Of a DNA stretch of 64,000 nt, positions 26,620 to 34,361 are shown piece by piece. The stretch covers positions 1 to 64,000 of the forward strand of contig JAIBEX010000009.1 in assembly GCA_019459455.1 (NCBI GenBank). Direction: 5' to 3'. Position numbers and translations under genes: made by a program. The first letter of the stretch is position 1, and each line of letters opens with the position of its first letter. The stretch comes from Weeksellaceae bacterium. Lineage in GTDB: Bacteria; Bacteroidota; Bacteroidia; Flavobacteriales; Weeksellaceae. The notes beneath the pieces were generated by a model. The model was not told where the DNA came from, ran no database searches, and was given only the letters and a program-made list of their open reading frames with translations.

Positions 26620-28221
26620 ATGGATAAAAAAGAACTCCGAAGTTCCATTTTCAGACATTTGGACGGAATTGTAACTGCTCCGGTTGTGGCCGCCCTCCAA
26701 AAAAAAGAAATCCTGGATTTAATAGTCCGTTCTAAAACCATAACCCTTCAGGAACTCACGGCGCGGACCGGCAGCAATGAAGGCTATCTGAATGTGGCCC
26801 TGCGTGTGCTCGCTTCCCAAGGTTTTCTGGATTATAGCCTGAACAGCAACGATGAGTCTGTAACGGTCTCTGCAAATGCGAATACCGGATTTCTGCTTTC
26901 TTTTTCGAAGATGTATGAAAAAGTGATTCCTTTTCAGAAGGAATCTACAACATTCAACTTCCAGCACCTGGAACCGGAGTCCTTCAATAACCTGGTGCAC
27001 CTTTTTGATGAATTCAGGGACCGTTTCGGACTTGAGGTTTCAGTAAATGAGGAGGAAAGGCAAGTTCAGCATCAAATCCTTAAACACATCGAAGGATGTC
27101 TGGTCGGACCCATCATCGTACAGTTGGGGATGAACGGAATGTTCCACAAATATTTTATGGAAACTTCTTTCCAGGCCGTGGAATTCCACAAAAACCCTGA
27201 AAATTTCGAAAAGATCCTGGACTTCCTGACAAATCTCGGCTGGTTTACCAAAAACAACCAAAACTATAAATTCACGGAGAACGGACTTTATTTTGCGCGG
27301 CGTGCAGCTTCTTATGGCGTTACCGTTTCCTATCTGCCCCTGTTTAACCGCCTGGAAGACCTGCTTTTCGGAAATCCAAAAAAGTTAAGGGAAACCGCTG
27401 AAGGCGAAGACGAAATCCATGTGGACCGGAAGATGAATGTTTGGGGAAGTGGCGGTGCCCACTCCATTTATTTTAAAGTAGTAACAGATTTCATTGTGTC
27501 CATTTTCAACCAACCTATCCATCTTCAGCCAAAGGGCATTTTGGACATGGGTTGCGGGAACGGCGCATTTATCCAACACATTTTTGAAACCATTGAAAGG
27601 CATACTTTACGCGGAAAAATGCTCGAAGATTATCCGCTTTTTCTTGTAGGGGCCGACTATAACCAAGCTGCGCTGAATGTCACCCGTGCCAACCTCATCA
27701 ACAATGATATCTGGGCAAAAGTAATCTGGGGCGACATCGGAAATCCGGATCAGCTGGCGAATGACCTTAAGGTAAATTACGATATTAATCTGGCCGACCT
27801 CGTGAACATCCGGACGTTTCTGGATCACAACAGAATCTGGAAAGATCCCGAAAACATGAATCCTGACCGGATTTCAACCTCAACAGGTGCTTTTGCCTTC
27901 CGGGGAAAAAGGATTCCCAACAAACTGGTGGAAGAAAACCTGAAGGAACACCTGAGCCTCTGGCTTCCGTATATTAAAAAGAACGGTTTGCTCGTCATTG
28001 AACTCCATACGCTGACTCCCGAACTGACCAACAAACATCTTGGAGAAACCGCCGCTACCGCCTACGATGCCACGCACGGATTTTCCGACCAGTATATTGT
28101 GGAAGTAGACGTGTTCCATAAAATCTGCAATGAAGTCGGACTGACGGTGGATAAAGAGCTGTTTAAAAAGTATCCGGACTCCGAACTGGCTACGGTTTCC
28201 ATAAATCTGCTGAAGGCATAA
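26620..28221 (+). CDS. Class I SAM-dependent methyltransferase with winged-helix domains
   Basis: A 533-residue protein. The C-terminal part (about 290-533) is a Rossmann methyltransferase with motif I ILDMGCGNG at 307-315, an acidic VGADYNQAALNVTRAN segment that would bind the SAM ribose, and a post-motif region SLWLPYIKKNGLLVIELHTL. Upstream are two winged-helix-like domains: residues 1-75 (ITLQELTARTGSNEGYLNVALRVLASQGFL) and about 150-235. This layout resembles methyltransferases of the polyketide-associated AprA type, but no biosynthetic genes are near. The substrate is unknown. It has its own terminator and appears monocistronic. Confidence 0.78.
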   Translation: MDKKELRSSIFRHLDGIVTAPVVAALQKKEILDLIVRSKTITLQELTARTGSNEGYLNVALRVLASQGFLDYSLNSNDESVTVSANANTGFLLSFSKMYEKVIPFQKESTTFNFQHLEPESFNNLVHLFDEFRDRFGLEVSVNEEERQVQHQILKHIEGCLVGPIIVQLGMNGMFHKYFMETSFQAVEFHKNPENFEKILDFLTNLGWFTKNNQNYKFTENGLYFARRAASYGVTVSYLPLFNRLEDLLFGNPKKLRETAEGEDEIHVDRKMNVWGSGGAHSIYFKVVTDFIVSIFNQPIHLQPKGILDMGCGNGAFIQHIFETIERHTLRGKMLEDYPLFLVGADYNQAALNVTRANLINNDIWAKVIWGDIGNPDQLANDLKVNYDINLADLVNIRTFLDHNRIWKDPENMNPDRISTSTGAFAFRGKRIPNKLVEENLKEHLSLWLPYIKKNGLLVIELHTLTPELTNKHLGETAATAYDATHGFSDQYIVEVDVFHKICNEVGLTVDKELFKKYPDSELATVSINLLKA

Positions 28222-28225
28222 ACAT

Positions 28226-28256
28226 AAAAAGCAAAGACCGAAATCTTTGCTTTTTT
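28226..28256 (+). terminator. Terminator of the methyltransferase gene
   Basis: Twelve-base-pair stem AAAAAGCAAAGA/TCTTTGCTTTTT with loop CCGAAA and a T run. The symmetric A and T tracts allow termination from either side, which suits the convergent gene at 28290. Confidence 0.85.
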
Positions 28257-28289
28257 ATTATTTTTCTCTTACGAAAACACGTGTAGAAA

Positions 28290-29057
28290 TTATTTAGCGC
28301 GCAACCTTTCCTTAATCTTTCCGATATTCTGCTTGGCAGAATCTTCAAGAATCAGACTTGCACTCATCTGGATTCTTTCCGGCATCAGGTTTTCGAAATG
28401 TTCCGTTCCTTCCCATGATACTTTTTTTATGAGTGCTAAGGCGTCAGTACTTCTTTCCGATAGTTTAATCATAAACTCCTGCATTTTTACATCCATTTCA
28501 ACGATGGAAGGGGACACTGAATGGTACACATCGTGCTTCATGCACCAGTCGGCGCTGCGGAAATCGGCGTCAATCGACATCGCTTCATAGGCTGACTTCC
28601 CGATTTTTCTCTCCACATAAGGTCCGATTACGAATGGTCCGATTCCCAGATTAAGTTCGGTGAGTGCCATTGCCGAATTCTCCGTAGCAAAACAGTAATC
28701 TGCCGCGCATGCAATACCTACTCCACCACCCGTTGTTTTTCCCTGAACGCGTACGATGACGAGTTTGCCGCAGTTCCGCATGGCATTAAGCACTTTTGCA
28801 AAGCCGCCGAAGAATTTTGTAGATGTTTCAAGCTCTTCAATGGAAAGCAGTTCATCAAAACTGGCGCCGGCACAGAAGGCTTTTTCACCCTCAGATTTTA
28901 GGAGTATGGCTTTTACATTGTGGTCTTTACCCTGGTCCAGAATAGTCTGGGCAAGTTTTTCCAGAATTTCGCCCGGAAGTGAGTTGCTTTTAGGATGTCC
29001 GAAAGTGATTTCGGCAATATTATTGTTGATTTCGTGGTTTACAAATCCGTTGTTCAT
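28290..29057 (-). CDS. Enoyl-CoA hydratase/isomerase family protein
   Basis: A 255-residue crotonase-fold enzyme. The CoA-binding oxyanion-hole regions are seen in EKAFCAGASFDELL and VRVQGKTTGGGVGIACAADYCFAT. In classical enoyl-CoA hydratases the catalytic Glu pair lies after these; here the first position is in the GGVGIA segment and the second in ELNLGIGPFVIGPYV, so the exact reaction is open. It overlaps the next gene upstream (SMUG2-like) by 4 nt, ATGA. It is separate from the paa operon and is unlikely to be its isomerase. Confidence 0.85.
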   Translation of the reverse strand: MNNGFVNHEINNNIAEITFGHPKSNSLPGEILEKLAQTILDQGKDHNVKAILLKSEGEKAFCAGASFDELLSIEELETSTKFFGGFAKVLNAMRNCGKLVIVRVQGKTTGGGVGIACAADYCFATENSAMALTELNLGIGPFVIGPYVERKIGKSAYEAMSIDADFRSADWCMKHDVYHSVSPSIVEMDVKMQEFMIKLSERSTDALALIKKVSWEGTEHFENLMPERIQMSASLILEDSAKQNIGKIKERLRAK

Positions 29058-29749
29058 TTTTCTTTATTTAACGCAATTAAATATTTGTCGATGTATAACT
29101 GTTTCTCTTTGCTTTTGTACTGCTGAATATATCGGGGATGCTCCAGCACGGTCATCTTGTCAAAAAACAGGTTTTCACGGTTCAGTTTTTCAATAAAGGT
29201 GGCATTTTTCTTCCCCAACACAAACACTTCCGACGTATCGAGCCCCAGACTGATGTGGCTCTGGAGGCTTTTCACCATAAAATGCTTTACCGATTCAAAA
29301 AGCGCTTTATCGTCGTAATAATTTGCATTCAGCCAGCTTCCGCCTTTCTGCTTTCTGATAATGGCCAAAGGGAACGGCGAATTTATGTAAAAATCGGCAT
29401 AAAACCGCTCCGGGCCGCCATACTGACTGATCACGTCATATAAAAATACAGACGAAATCTCGTGCGTATGCGCAGACTTCATTTCAATTCCGCAAGCACT
29501 TTCCAGCCTTTTGGTATCGGTAAAGGGAACAGCAGTAACACCCGCACCATGCCTGCTTGGATTGATACCGATAATAAATTTTCTCGGCCGCTGATCATTG
29601 TAGAACTTATGGTAGAAAGCGGTCATCGCGTCTATTGTTTCCGGATTGTCGAAGAAGGGATTCAGGACATCAAAACCTGCAGGCAGCTCGCCGTCAAAGT
29701 GGAGGATTTTGTTGAAGGTGACTACTTTTTCGCCGAAGGATTCTTGCAT
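29054..29749 (-). CDS. SMUG2-type uracil-DNA glycosylase family protein
   Basis: A 231-residue protein of the DUF4918/SMUG2 group of the uracil-DNA glycosylase superfamily. The expected motif 1 is seen as GINPSRHGAGVTAVPFTD (around residue 78), the motif with the usual GMNPGPxGM pattern of SMUG proteins, and the late HPRYIQQY segment (around 204) corresponds to the minor-groove intercalation loop. It should excise damaged or deaminated bases, but its preference is not known from sequence. The last 4 nt overlap the start of the enoyl-CoA hydratase-like gene. Confidence 0.85.
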   Translation of the reverse strand: MQESFGEKVVTFNKILHFDGELPAGFDVLNPFFDNPETIDAMTAFYHKFYNDQRPRKFIIGINPSRHGAGVTAVPFTDTKRLESACGIEMKSAHTHEISSVFLYDVISQYGGPERFYADFYINSPFPLAIIRKQKGGSWLNANYYDDKALFESVKHFMVKSLQSHISLGLDTSEVFVLGKKNATFIEKLNRENLFFDKMTVLEHPRYIQQYKSKEKQLYIDKYLIALNKEK

Positions 29750-29824
29750 ATAAAGATATTTTCTGAAAATTGTTGGATAGGTTGTCTCCCCAGCCCGCGT
29801 CTTGACTACCTTCTACCAATGAGC

Positions 29825-29895
29825 AGGATTCCTCCGGAATCCTATCTGCGTAGTTAAAAAATTGACGTTCTCTAGGGGCGTCCCGTAGGGACGCT
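29825..29895 (+). repeat. REP-like double palindrome, copy 1 (direct)
   Basis: Two small palindromes 36 nt apart: AGGATTCC-TCC-GGAATCCT at 29825-29843 and GCGTCCC-GTA-GGGACGC at 29878-29894, joined by a spacer containing ATCTGCGTAG. The same arrangement occurs at 30551-30618 in the same orientation and at 30404-30471 inverted. It lies directly downstream of the Y1 transposase-like gene. Confidence 0.8.
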
Positions 29896-29910
29896 ATCTT
29901 GGATTTTCTG

Positions 29911-30375
29911 TCAGTCATAAAAATCAAACAAATATTTATCGTCATACTCAATTTCGAACTTGCTCAGGAAATCCAGATATTCTTCCCTGAAACTTCTTCG
30001 CTGGTGATGCTGAGCCTGATTAAAAATATAATTACTCACCGAATCCTTTTGACTTTTGGAATATGAAAATACACCATAACCTTCCTGCCAGAAAAACTTA
30101 CCGCTTGTTAAGTTCGTTTCATTAATAAAATTTGTGGATTCTGTTTTTACAATTTTAACCAATTCAGGAACTGTAATTCGCAGATTCTTATAACTAAACA
30201 AAATATGGATATGGTCGGGATTGGCGTAAATCGCAAGTACTTTCTGACCTTTATTTCTAAAGATTCCACAGATGTACTTTTCAACTTCATCTTTAATTGT
30301 CGCACCTATTTTGGTTTCTCTGCCTTTTGTAGCAAAAACCAATTGGAGATAGATTTGTGAATAGGTGTTTGGCAT
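29911..30375 (-). CDS. REP-associated tyrosine transposase-like protein (RAYT, IS200/Y1 type)
   Basis: A 154-residue HUH-type single-strand nuclease. It begins MPNTYSQIYLQLVFATKGRE; the HUH motif is DHIHILF (around residue 59-65), and the nucleophilic tyrosine is likely within FSYSKSQKDSVSNYIFNQAQHH near residue 125-135. Proteins of this type cut and join at small hairpins. Because the gene lies between paired palindromes instead of IS200 ends, with no tnpB, a domesticated or REP-linked role is more likely than an active IS. The gene is intact. Confidence 0.88.
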   Translation of the reverse strand: MPNTYSQIYLQLVFATKGRETKIGATIKDEVEKYICGIFRNKGQKVLAIYANPDHIHILFSYKNLRITVPELVKIVKTESTNFINETNLTSGKFFWQEGYGVFSYSKSQKDSVSNYIFNQAQHHQRRSFREEYLDFLSKFEIEYDDKYLFDFYD

Positions 30376-30403
30376 CGCAATTATTTTTAATGTCTTAAAT
30401 ATA

Positions 30404-30471
30404 GCGTTCCTACGGAACGCACAATTTCCCCCTACATTCTTTCTACACAGATTTTGTTCCTATGGAACAAA
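30404..30471 (-). repeat. REP-like double palindrome, copy 2 (inverted)
   Basis: Reading on the minus strand: TTTGTTCC-ATA-GGAACAAA (30471-30453), ATCTGTGTAG (30453-30444), then GCGTTCC-GTA-GGAACGC (30420-30404). This is the same layout as the direct copies with compensating base changes in the stems. It lies upstream of the transposase-like start codon (30375). Confidence 0.8.
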
Positions 30472-30550
30472 TATTAACCACTATTAAAATTAGTTCACCG
30501 ACAACGATCTCAATGCGCGAGAATATTTAATATATCATACAACTTCCAAA

Positions 30551-30618
30551 GATTCCGTAGGAATCGTATCTGTGTAGTTTTAAAACCTGATTCCTGTAAC
30601 GGCGTCCCGTAGGGACGC
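30551..30618 (+). repeat. REP-like double palindrome, copy 3 (direct)
   Basis: GATTCC-GTA-GGAATC (30551-30565), spacer with ATCTGTGTAG, then GCGTCCC-GTA-GGGACGC (30602-30618). The second palindrome is identical to that of copy 1. A degenerate inverted copy follows at about 30665-30692 (CTAGACAGAT ... TTCCACGGAA), and three ATCTGCG heptamers at 9-nt intervals fill 30725-30749 before paaZ. Confidence 0.8.
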
Positions 30619-30776
30619 TATCCTAAAATCAATCCTATTAACGCAAATTCCTTCCTATATTATTCTAGACAGATTTTTTCCACGGAACAAAACCAATTTC
30701 AGTACTCCAACCAACTCCTACAAAATCTGCGCGATCTGCGAAATCTGCGGGAGAAATTTATTTTAAATCCGTGCGC

Positions 30777-33269
30777 CTACAGCAATCCGAACTGCTCAAA
30801 ATGATGCGTGAAGTGTTTCCTGTGGAATAACTCCATCATCTCCTTGTTCAGTGTTCCGAAACGAGGATGGAAATGTTCAGCGTCCGGGTTTTCACGGTAG
30901 TAAATAAGATATTCCTTAAGGGTTTGCATCAGGTTTTCTTTGGCCTGAGCAAGATTTTTGAATCTGAGCGTCGGCTTTTCACCTGCCGTAAGCATTGGAT
31001 ATTTCGCTCCGGGTCTGATTTTTTGGTCCGTATAAATCCAGTCCTGCAGCAGTTCCATTTTTTCTGCCGGAATCTCTGGGAAATCTGAAGGGTCAAGTCT
31101 GCTGAAACCGTTCCGCAACACTTCCTCCAGATGTTCAACCATCATTTGCGGCGTCATTTCTCCGAACTTCCTTTCTGTGGATTCGGTAAGTCCGTTCAGA
31201 CGTTTCTGGATTTCTTTTGCATTCAGTTCCATAAACGGTGACTGTTTCGCGACCAAAGTCAGAATCGTAGCTACACAAACGATTTCATCGCGCTGGTTCA
31301 CGACTTCGACAAGCCACTTTACCACGCCGCTGGGGATGTTCCGTCCTTTAACACCTTTGTTGATTTTCTCTTTAGCGGTAAGATATACGGTAATCGTGTC
31401 CCCGGCATACACCGGCTTAAAGAAACTTGCGTTTTCAAGCCCGTAATTCGCAATCACCGGCCCCTTTTTACCGGAAACAAACAGACCTGCAGCTGCGGAA
31501 AGGATGAAATATCCATGAGCTACGGTCTTGTCAAAGATGGTTCCGTTAAGGCTGGTCGCATCTGTGTGTGCATAGAAGTGGTCCCAGGAAACATTGGAGA
31601 AATTCACGATGTCGGCTTCGGTAACCGTTCTGCCGGCGGTTTCAAGCGAATCACCTATTTCCACTTCCTCGAAAAACTTCCTGAAAGGATGTCTGTCGGA
31701 GAAATTCTGCGTGGCGCCCTGCTGATACACTTTCGTAATTGCAGTCAGCATATCCGGAGATCCCTGGATAGCCGTTTTCTGAAGGAAAAAGTGCAGACCG
31801 TTCAGGCCGCCCATCTCCTCACCGCCGCCTGCTCTGCCGGGACCGCCGTGCATTAAGGTCGGCAGCGGAGAGCCGTGCCCTGTACTTTCTTTGGCGCTGT
31901 CGCGGTTCAACACGAAAATACGTCCATGCTGCGAAGCCATTTTCCAGGATGTTTCGGCTACAAATTTTTCGTCATTGGAAACGATGGAACCGACCAAACT
32001 TCCCTTTCCACGTTTGGCCAAAGCAGCGGCTTCTTCCGCATCTCTGTAAGGCATGAGTGTGGACACGGGACCGAAGGCTTCCACATCGTGGGAAATATTC
32101 TTTTCGAAAGGCTTATCATTGTAAAACAGTTTCGGACTCATAAAGCATCCCGAACCATAATCTGCATCGACCAGTTCATGCTGCCCATCATAAATCAGTT
32201 CAGTTTCGGCTTTCAGCTGATGCACTTTATTCAGAACCTCCTCATACTGCTGTTTCCCGACCAAAGAACCCATACGCGTCTCGCGGCTCAGCGGGTTACC
32301 GATTTTCGTCTGGTCCAGCGCTTTACTCAATGCACTCTGAACATCGCCGACCAAATTCTCGGGCACCATGATACGGCGGATCGCGGTACATTTCTGCCCC
32401 GCTTTTGTTGTCATTTCGTTGCGGACTTCCTTTATGAAGAGGTCAAATTCCGGCGTTCCGGGTTTTGCATCCAGTCCTAGAATAGAACAGTTCAGGGAAT
32501 CCGCTTCCATGTTGAACCTCACCGCGTTTGAAGAGACGGAGGGCAGTGATTTAAGTTTCTTTCCCGTGCTGGCCGAACCTGTAAACAGGACAGAATCGCC
32601 ATCCTGCACATAATCCAGGATATTGCCCGGTTCACCACAAACCAATTGGATAGCACCTTCCGGAAGAATCCCACTCTCAATCATATCGGCGAAAACGGCA
32701 TTGGTAAGGTAAGAACCCGGAATTGCGGGCTTTACGATACTGGGAACCCCCGCAAGCAGTGAGGTAGAAAGCTTTTCCATCATTCCCCAGACCGGGAAAT
32801 TATAGGCATTGATCTGCACCGATACGCCTTCACTGGGCGTCAGGATATGAGTGCCGAGGAAAGTACCGTTTGCGGAAATCTTCTGGGTATCCCCATCTAC
32901 CCAAAATGGGGTGTTGGGCAGCATCCTTTTTGCCAGACCGGAATAGGTGAAAAACGTTCCGAATCCTCCTTCAATGTCCACCCAGGAGTCGCTGTGCGTT
33001 GCACCGGTCTTGTAGGAAAGTTCATAGTATTTCTTCTTTCTTTCCAGCAGGTACAGTGCGACCTTTTTCAGCATTTCGCCTCGGTCATAGAAAGTCATGG
33101 AAGAGAGGTTTTTGTAACCTACGGTTCTTCCATAATCCAGCGCCTGCTGAAAATCAATTCCTCCGGTATCGGAAATGGCAACAAGTTCGCCGTTTACCGC
33201 GTTATATAAAGGAGTTTCTGCGCCGGAACCTTCTGTCCACTGGCCGTATATATAATTTTTTAGTTTCAT
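30777..33269 (-). CDS. paaZ: Oxepin-CoA hydrolase / semialdehyde dehydrogenase PaaZ with C-terminal DUF1569-like domain
   Basis: Bifunctional enzyme of phenylacetate catabolism: opens the oxepin-CoA ring and oxidises the resulting semialdehyde. The aldehyde dehydrogenase domain (1-500) has the catalytic Glu at 255 (NMEADSLNCS) and Cys at 294 (GQKCTAIRR). The R-specific hydratase (MaoC-like) domain (525-675) has Asp563 and His568 in WDHFYAHTD. Residues 680-830 are extra compared with the 681-residue E. coli enzyme and look like a DUF1569 (DinB-like) helical domain ending RKHFTHHFEQFGLL. It is the last gene of the paa operon, 116 nt after a small unknown gene. Confidence 0.93.
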   Translation of the reverse strand: MKLKNYIYGQWTEGSGAETPLYNAVNGELVAISDTGGIDFQQALDYGRTVGYKNLSSMTFYDRGEMLKKVALYLLERKKKYYELSYKTGATHSDSWVDIEGGFGTFFTYSGLAKRMLPNTPFWVDGDTQKISANGTFLGTHILTPSEGVSVQINAYNFPVWGMMEKLSTSLLAGVPSIVKPAIPGSYLTNAVFADMIESGILPEGAIQLVCGEPGNILDYVQDGDSVLFTGSASTGKKLKSLPSVSSNAVRFNMEADSLNCSILGLDAKPGTPEFDLFIKEVRNEMTTKAGQKCTAIRRIMVPENLVGDVQSALSKALDQTKIGNPLSRETRMGSLVGKQQYEEVLNKVHQLKAETELIYDGQHELVDADYGSGCFMSPKLFYNDKPFEKNISHDVEAFGPVSTLMPYRDAEEAAALAKRGKGSLVGSIVSNDEKFVAETSWKMASQHGRIFVLNRDSAKESTGHGSPLPTLMHGGPGRAGGGEEMGGLNGLHFFLQKTAIQGSPDMLTAITKVYQQGATQNFSDRHPFRKFFEEVEIGDSLETAGRTVTEADIVNFSNVSWDHFYAHTDATSLNGTIFDKTVAHGYFILSAAAGLFVSGKKGPVIANYGLENASFFKPVYAGDTITVYLTAKEKINKGVKGRNIPSGVVKWLVEVVNQRDEIVCVATILTLVAKQSPFMELNAKEIQKRLNGLTESTERKFGEMTPQMMVEHLEEVLRNGFSRLDPSDFPEIPAEKMELLQDWIYTDQKIRPGAKYPMLTAGEKPTLRFKNLAQAKENLMQTLKEYLIYYRENPDAEHFHPRFGTLNKEMMELFHRKHFTHHFEQFGLL

Positions 33270-33385
33270 GTTTTTCGACGCAAAAAGCGTTAAGATTTAA
33301 TTAGTAAATATTATATCTTTTTTTGATTCACAAAGTCACTTGATTAAGCTAAATTATAAGTAATTATATTTTGTCCGCTATGTTT

Positions 33386-33700
33386 TTATTTGAGTATACC
33401 TTCATGCCAACAAATCCAGTGAATATATCGATTCAACGCTTTAAAGCCTTTTTCATTTATCCATGGATAATTTTCTTTTAAAAATGAAAAGGAAAGAGCC
33501 TCTATTTGAACGATGTTTAATGTTAAATTTGGTTGTGAAACGTTCCACAAATATTCGTAAACCTTCGCTCTGATCTCATCAAATTCATTTAAAACCTTGT
33601 CACAATCTGCTAAGTTATTTCTGTTAAAATATAATGTCATTCCATCTCTATCTAAACTGAATACCGATGAAAAGAGATGTAAAAGTTCATTTTTGTCCAT
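33386..33700 (-). CDS. Small hypothetical protein within the paa operon
   Basis: A 104-residue soluble protein that I do not recognise (MDKNELLHLFSSVFSLDRDGMTLYFNR). It is helical, rich in Asn and aromatic residues, with a Trp-rich C-terminus (YPWINEKGFKALNRYIHWICWHEGILK). Its start codon directly follows the paaI stop, so it is co-transcribed with the pathway, but no link to phenylacetate is known. It is less GC-rich than its neighbours, which hints at later insertion. Confidence 0.6.
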   Translation of the reverse strand: MDKNELLHLFSSVFSLDRDGMTLYFNRNNLADCDKVLNEFDEIRAKVYEYLWNVSQPNLTLNIVQIEALSFSFLKENYPWINEKGFKALNRYIHWICWHEGILK

Positions 33701-34114
33701 CTACAAATCCGTCACTTTTTTATCAATTTTATACACTGTTCCGCGGAAAGTGGCCACCAAAACCTTATGCTGGTTTGTGATTGAGATATCGTAAACGCCG
33801 GTTTTACGGGTATCGGAAATCAGAACACTTTCTGCGGTAAGGGTATCCCCCATTCTAACGGCTTTCGTAAAGTTGATCATGCAATTCAGCGCTACCGAAG
33901 CCTCGTTGGTATTGTTGCTGGAAAAAGCCAGCGCCGAATCGGCGAGGGAAAAGGTGATGCCGCCGTGTACGGTTTTCAGACCGTTGATCATTTCCGGCTT
34001 AACGGGCATCTCAATGAGGCAGTATTTTTCGCGGACCTCAATCAGCTTAATTCCCATCCATTTGGAGAATTCATCCTGATTGAGCATATACTGAGCAATT
34101 TCAAAAGTTGTCAT
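33701..34114 (-). CDS. paaI: Hydroxyphenylacetyl-CoA thioesterase PaaI
   Basis: Hotdog-fold thioesterase of 137 residues that releases CoA from dead-end intermediates of the phenylacetate pathway. The signature VHGGITFSLADSALAFSSNN contains the catalytic Asp (in ADSALA), and AVRMGDTLTAESVLISDTRKTGVYDI follows. The start ATG at 34114 lies 14 nt inside the upstream small membrane protein gene, and the stop abuts the next gene, so the order is tightly packed. Confidence 0.93.
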   Translation of the reverse strand: MTTFEIAQYMLNQDEFSKWMGIKLIEVREKYCLIEMPVKPEMINGLKTVHGGITFSLADSALAFSSNNTNEASVALNCMINFTKAVRMGDTLTAESVLISDTRKTGVYDISITNQHKVLVATFRGTVYKIDKKVTDL

Positions 34115-34352
34115 TTTCTAATTTATTGTGGTGATAACGCAAATTTTCTTTTCTCCGCTCCCTTTGAAATTGGATATACTCAAAAGCAAAATACACGGCG
34201 AACATGACGGACAACATTATGAGGAATCCAACAAATTCATTATGTAAATACTGGGTAAACGAAATATTTTCTTCAGAAAAATAACCGAATACTATAAGAA
34301 ACACTGAAAAGAAAAGTGCCTCGAGAAAGCTTTTAGATAGTATTCTTTTCAT
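34101..34352 (-). CDS. Small hypothetical membrane protein within the paa operon
   Basis: An 83-residue protein with two hydrophobic helices (about 9-25 and 40-60) and a basic, Asn-rich C-terminal tail (QFQRERRKENLRYHHNKLENDNF). I do not recognise the family. It starts 9 nt after the paaH stop and overlaps paaI by 14 nt, so it must be translated from the paa transcript if real. The clear topology and the tight fit support a real gene. A membrane role in the pathway is not known. Confidence 0.6.
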   Translation of the reverse strand: MKRILSKSFLEALFFSVFLIVFGYFSEENISFTQYLHNEFVGFLIMLSVMFAVYFAFEYIQFQRERRKENLRYHHNKLENDNF

Positions 34353-34361
34353 AAATAAAGT

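Noticed and set aside
29911-30375. Complete IS200/IS605 insertion sequence
   Set aside because: No tnpB-like gene and no typical IS ends; the palindromes are paired in REP fashion on both sides.
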